This document shows positions 62,093 through 64,000 of a DNA stretch of 64,000 nucleotides, one piece after another. The DNA lies in contig JAJTHL010000019.1 of assembly GCA_021298595.1 (NCBI GenBank), positions 1-64,000 on the forward strand. The letters are read 5' to 3'. The position numbers and the translations under genes were made by a program. The notes under the pieces were generated by a model. It searched no databases. It had not been told where the DNA came from and saw only the letters and a list, made by a program, of their open reading frames with translations. Numbering within the stretch: the stretch's first letter is position 1; every line of letters begins with the position of its first letter. The stretch comes from Alphaproteobacteria bacterium (GTDB lineage Bacteria > Pseudomonadota > Alphaproteobacteria > Caedimonadales > UBA1908).

Positions 62093-63079
62093 ATGCTCAA
62101 AAAATTGTCGCATTTTTCTTTGATGATCCTCATGTTACTTGCCTCTCAACAGACTCTTGCTTGCGATCATGATGAAGGGCTTCCCACCCTTTTGACCCAT
62201 CAAAGTGCCACAGCCGACGAGCTGCCAGAGACCCTTCTTCAAGAGATCGAGGCCCGTCTTCGTGCGTCTTCCACCCTTTATCTTCCCCTAGAAGAAGAGC
62301 TTGCCCATCTTTGGCAAATGACGGACTTTGAGCTTGGGCGTTTTCTCTTGCTAAACGGGGGCATTAATGGGTACTGGACTGCGTACTGGCTGATTCACGG
62401 CCCCCAAAAGGACCTCACAAACCCCTTAGAGCATTGGCTTATTAACAAAGCGCCCTCCTTCATGGCCTCGCGCGAGCGCGCCGGCATTTTCAAGCGCGAA
62501 ACCCAAGCACGCCTGAAAGATGGTATGTGTCTTGCCTCCGTCCCTTGTGGTCTCATGGATGATCTAGTGCGTCTTGATTACACAAACGCCCCGTCAGCTA
62601 GGCTTTTTGGATACGATTTGGACGAAGCGTCCTTGAGCCTTGCTAAAACCAATGCGGCGTATCATGCGCCGTCTCAAGCAGCCACCTTTTACTGCGTTGA
62701 CGCGTGGAAACTCCCCCAAGATGCCTCCTTTGACCTTTTGACCAGTAACGGCCTTAACTTTTATGTGCCAGAAGACAGCGCTGTTATCACCCTTTACAAG
62801 ACTTTTTTTGGTGCGCTTAAGCCTGGCGGTGTCCTGATTACAAGCTTTTTAACGCCTCCGCCGAGCGCCGATCCCGACTCGAAATGGCAGCTTGAGACGC
62901 CCTTGGACATGCAAAAACAAATGGCGATTTTCAAAGATTTGATGAGCGCTAAATGGACAGGTCTTCGCTCTGAAATTCTCAGCCGCACGCAACTTCAAGA
63001 GGCAGGGTTTTTGATCGAGGACGTGATCTATGATAGTCAAGGCCTTTTCCCAACGGTGATTGCCAAAAAACCAGCCTAA
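62093..63079 (+). CDS. Exported SAM-methyltransferase-like protein
   Basis: 328 residues. ATG 62093 follows gggagg. Signal peptide FSLMILMLLASQQTLA, cut before CDHDEG. The body contains a Rossmann methyltransferase pattern: CLASVPCGLMDDLVRLDY in place of a glycine-rich motif I, FGYDLDEASLSLAKTNA as the acidic loop, FYCVDAWKLP, then FDLLTSNGLNFYVPED and LKPGGVLITSF. SAM is cytoplasmic, so an exported enzyme of this kind would work inside a host cell or is catalytically dead; motif I is atypical (SVPCG for the usual GxGxG). Monocistronic. Confidence 0.72.
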   Translation: MLKKLSHFSLMILMLLASQQTLACDHDEGLPTLLTHQSATADELPETLLQEIEARLRASSTLYLPLEEELAHLWQMTDFELGRFLLLNGGINGYWTAYWLIHGPQKDLTNPLEHWLINKAPSFMASRERAGIFKRETQARLKDGMCLASVPCGLMDDLVRLDYTNAPSARLFGYDLDEASLSLAKTNAAYHAPSQAATFYCVDAWKLPQDASFDLLTSNGLNFYVPEDSAVITLYKTFFGALKPGGVLITSFLTPPPSADPDSKWQLETPLDMQKQMAIFKDLMSAKWTGLRSEILSRTQLQEAGFLIEDVIYDSQGLFPTVIAKKPA

Positions 63080-63170
63080 TCCGCTCTTAAAACCGCGCCA
63101 AAGACAAAGAAATTGTGCGTGTCACCTGGATAGGATATAACAGCGTTGTAAGATAATTGGAAATGATCCC

Positions 63171-64000
63171 ATGAAGAAGACTTTTTTGCTTGCTTGCTGT
63201 TTGCTTGGCCTTGCGTCTGCTGACACCATGGCGGCCATGTCAAAGCGCGTCGTGATGATTACTCAGATTGTGGAACATCCTGCCTTGAACGCTGTGCGTG
63301 AGGGAGTCATCAAGTATTTGCGCGAGCATGGGTACGCCGACGCGGACCTTCAAATTGTCTATGAAAATGCCCAGGGTAGCCCCGCCATTGCCGCGCAAAT
63401 CGCCCAGAAATTTTCAGGCGAAAATCCTGATGCCATTGTGGCGATCTCCACGCCTTCAGCCCAGGCCGTTGCCCAAGCCGTTAGAGGGCGCGTGCCCATT
63501 GTCTTTGCAGCCCTTACCGATCCTATGGAAGCAAAGCTGATCAAGGACCCAAGCGAGCCTTCTGGTAACATCACGGGCGTGACGGACAAAGCCCCCTTTG
63601 CCCAGCAAATTGCCTTCATTAAAAAGGTTGTGCCCCACATGACAAAGCTTGGGTTCCTTTATAATCCCGGCGAGGTGAACTCTGTCACAGCCCTTAAGCT
63701 TGTAACAAAGATTGCCAAAGATCTAGGCCTTGAGCTTGTACCTCAGGCCGTCAACCGTACCTCCGAAGTGGGCGTGTCGACCCAGGCCCTTGTTGGTAAG
63801 GTGCAGGCTGTTTATATTCCCAACGACAACACGGTCGCCTCTGGCCTTGAAGCCGCTGTCAAAGTGGGCAACAGCGAATCATTGCCTCTTTTTGCGGCGG
63901 ACATCCTTCTGGTGGAGCGAGGTCTTGTGGGCATGATCGGCTTTGACTACGCTGATCAAGGACGCCAAGCAGGCGCCATGGTTGACCGCATTCTAAACGG
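63171..64000 (+). CDS. ABC transporter substrate-binding protein, 3' end outside the window
   Basis: ATG 63171 follows ggaaatg. The frame stays open to the last base (276 codons seen). Signal peptide TFLLACCLLGLASADTMA, then RVVMITQIVEHPALNAVREG, AIVAISTPSAQAVAQAV, VPIVFAALTDPMEAKLI, PSGNITGVTD and LGFLYNPGEVNSV. These mark the ABC_sub_bind family (often named TrpX) that serves tryptophan/tyrosine-type importers; permease and ATPase genes would be expected just downstream. Together with tyrP at 1604 it suggests heavy reliance on imported aromatic amino acids. The ligand is inferred from the family only. Confidence 0.88.
   Translation, partial: MKKTFLLACCLLGLASADTMAAMSKRVVMITQIVEHPALNAVREGVIKYLREHGYADADLQIVYENAQGSPAIAAQIAQKFSGENPDAIVAISTPSAQAVAQAVRGRVPIVFAALTDPMEAKLIKDPSEPSGNITGVTDKAPFAQQIAFIKKVVPHMTKLGFLYNPGEVNSVTALKLVTKIAKDLGLELVPQAVNRTSEVGVSTQALVGKVQAVYIPNDNTVASGLEAAVKVGNSESLPLFAADILLVERGLVGMIGFDYADQGRQAGAMVDRILN

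Overview
The window reads as a chromosomal segment of an alphaproteobacterium adapted to life inside a eukaryotic host, most plausibly a member of the Holosporales or a related intracellular lineage. The alphaproteobacterial signs are a CtrA-type response regulator with the phospho-acceptor Asp51, the ffh-rpsP-rimM-trmD-rplS block, the pdhABC cluster and flagellar export genes. The host-associated signs are two long secreted F-box proteins, many Sec-signal proteins of unknown function, a TyrP-type aromatic amino acid permease and several decaying genes. The assignment to Holosporales is inference from gene content; no rRNA is present.

Layout. 1-8.2 kb: the end of a protein with NPDV/HY..HG..EGR repeats, SRP RNA (ffs), tyrP, a nonsense-interrupted secreted protein, an EamA exporter, fliI-fliJ, initiator tRNA-Met, and a secreted protein with a kinase-like active-site pattern. 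8.2-17.3 kb: a gene-poor gap, a lipoprotein pseudogene, a 726-aa exported protein, an MCP that has probably lost its N-terminus, an exported NagB/PIG-L fusion and ctrA. 17.7-29.7 kb is the most unusual part: two F-box proteins carrying NLS-like basic motifs, then three tandem exported repeat proteins ending in a HicA-like domain. Remnants of a further copy of each family lie between them, together with a duplicated divergent promoter.

29.9-39.2 kb: an MFS exporter, rpmB, a queuosine-precursor transporter overlapping tgt, an FAD oxidoreductase, obg-rpmA-rplU and fliQ-fliR. 39.2-48 kb: two paralogous low-complexity exported proteins, a TPR-secretin lipoprotein, a small Cys-containing exported protein, a VOC protein and a methyltransferase. 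48-64 kb: tRNA-Lys, cspA with a DEAD-box helicase, a GrpB-GNAT fusion, an O-antigen-ligase-like protein, a deaminase, crcB, the ffh-rplS block, pdhABC, an exported methyltransferase and the start of an ABC substrate-binding protein.

Functional links. ffs and ffh supply both halves of SRP. The YhhQ-type transporter and Tgt form a queuosine salvage pair. The fli genes, the MCP and CtrA point to retained or remnant motility or flagellar-type export. The best candidate for an undescribed system is the locus at 17.7-29.7 kb, where an F-box gene and a HicA-domain repeat gene diverge from a shared promoter region that has been copied as a unit. I read these as candidate host-directed effectors; the sequence alone does not prove that.
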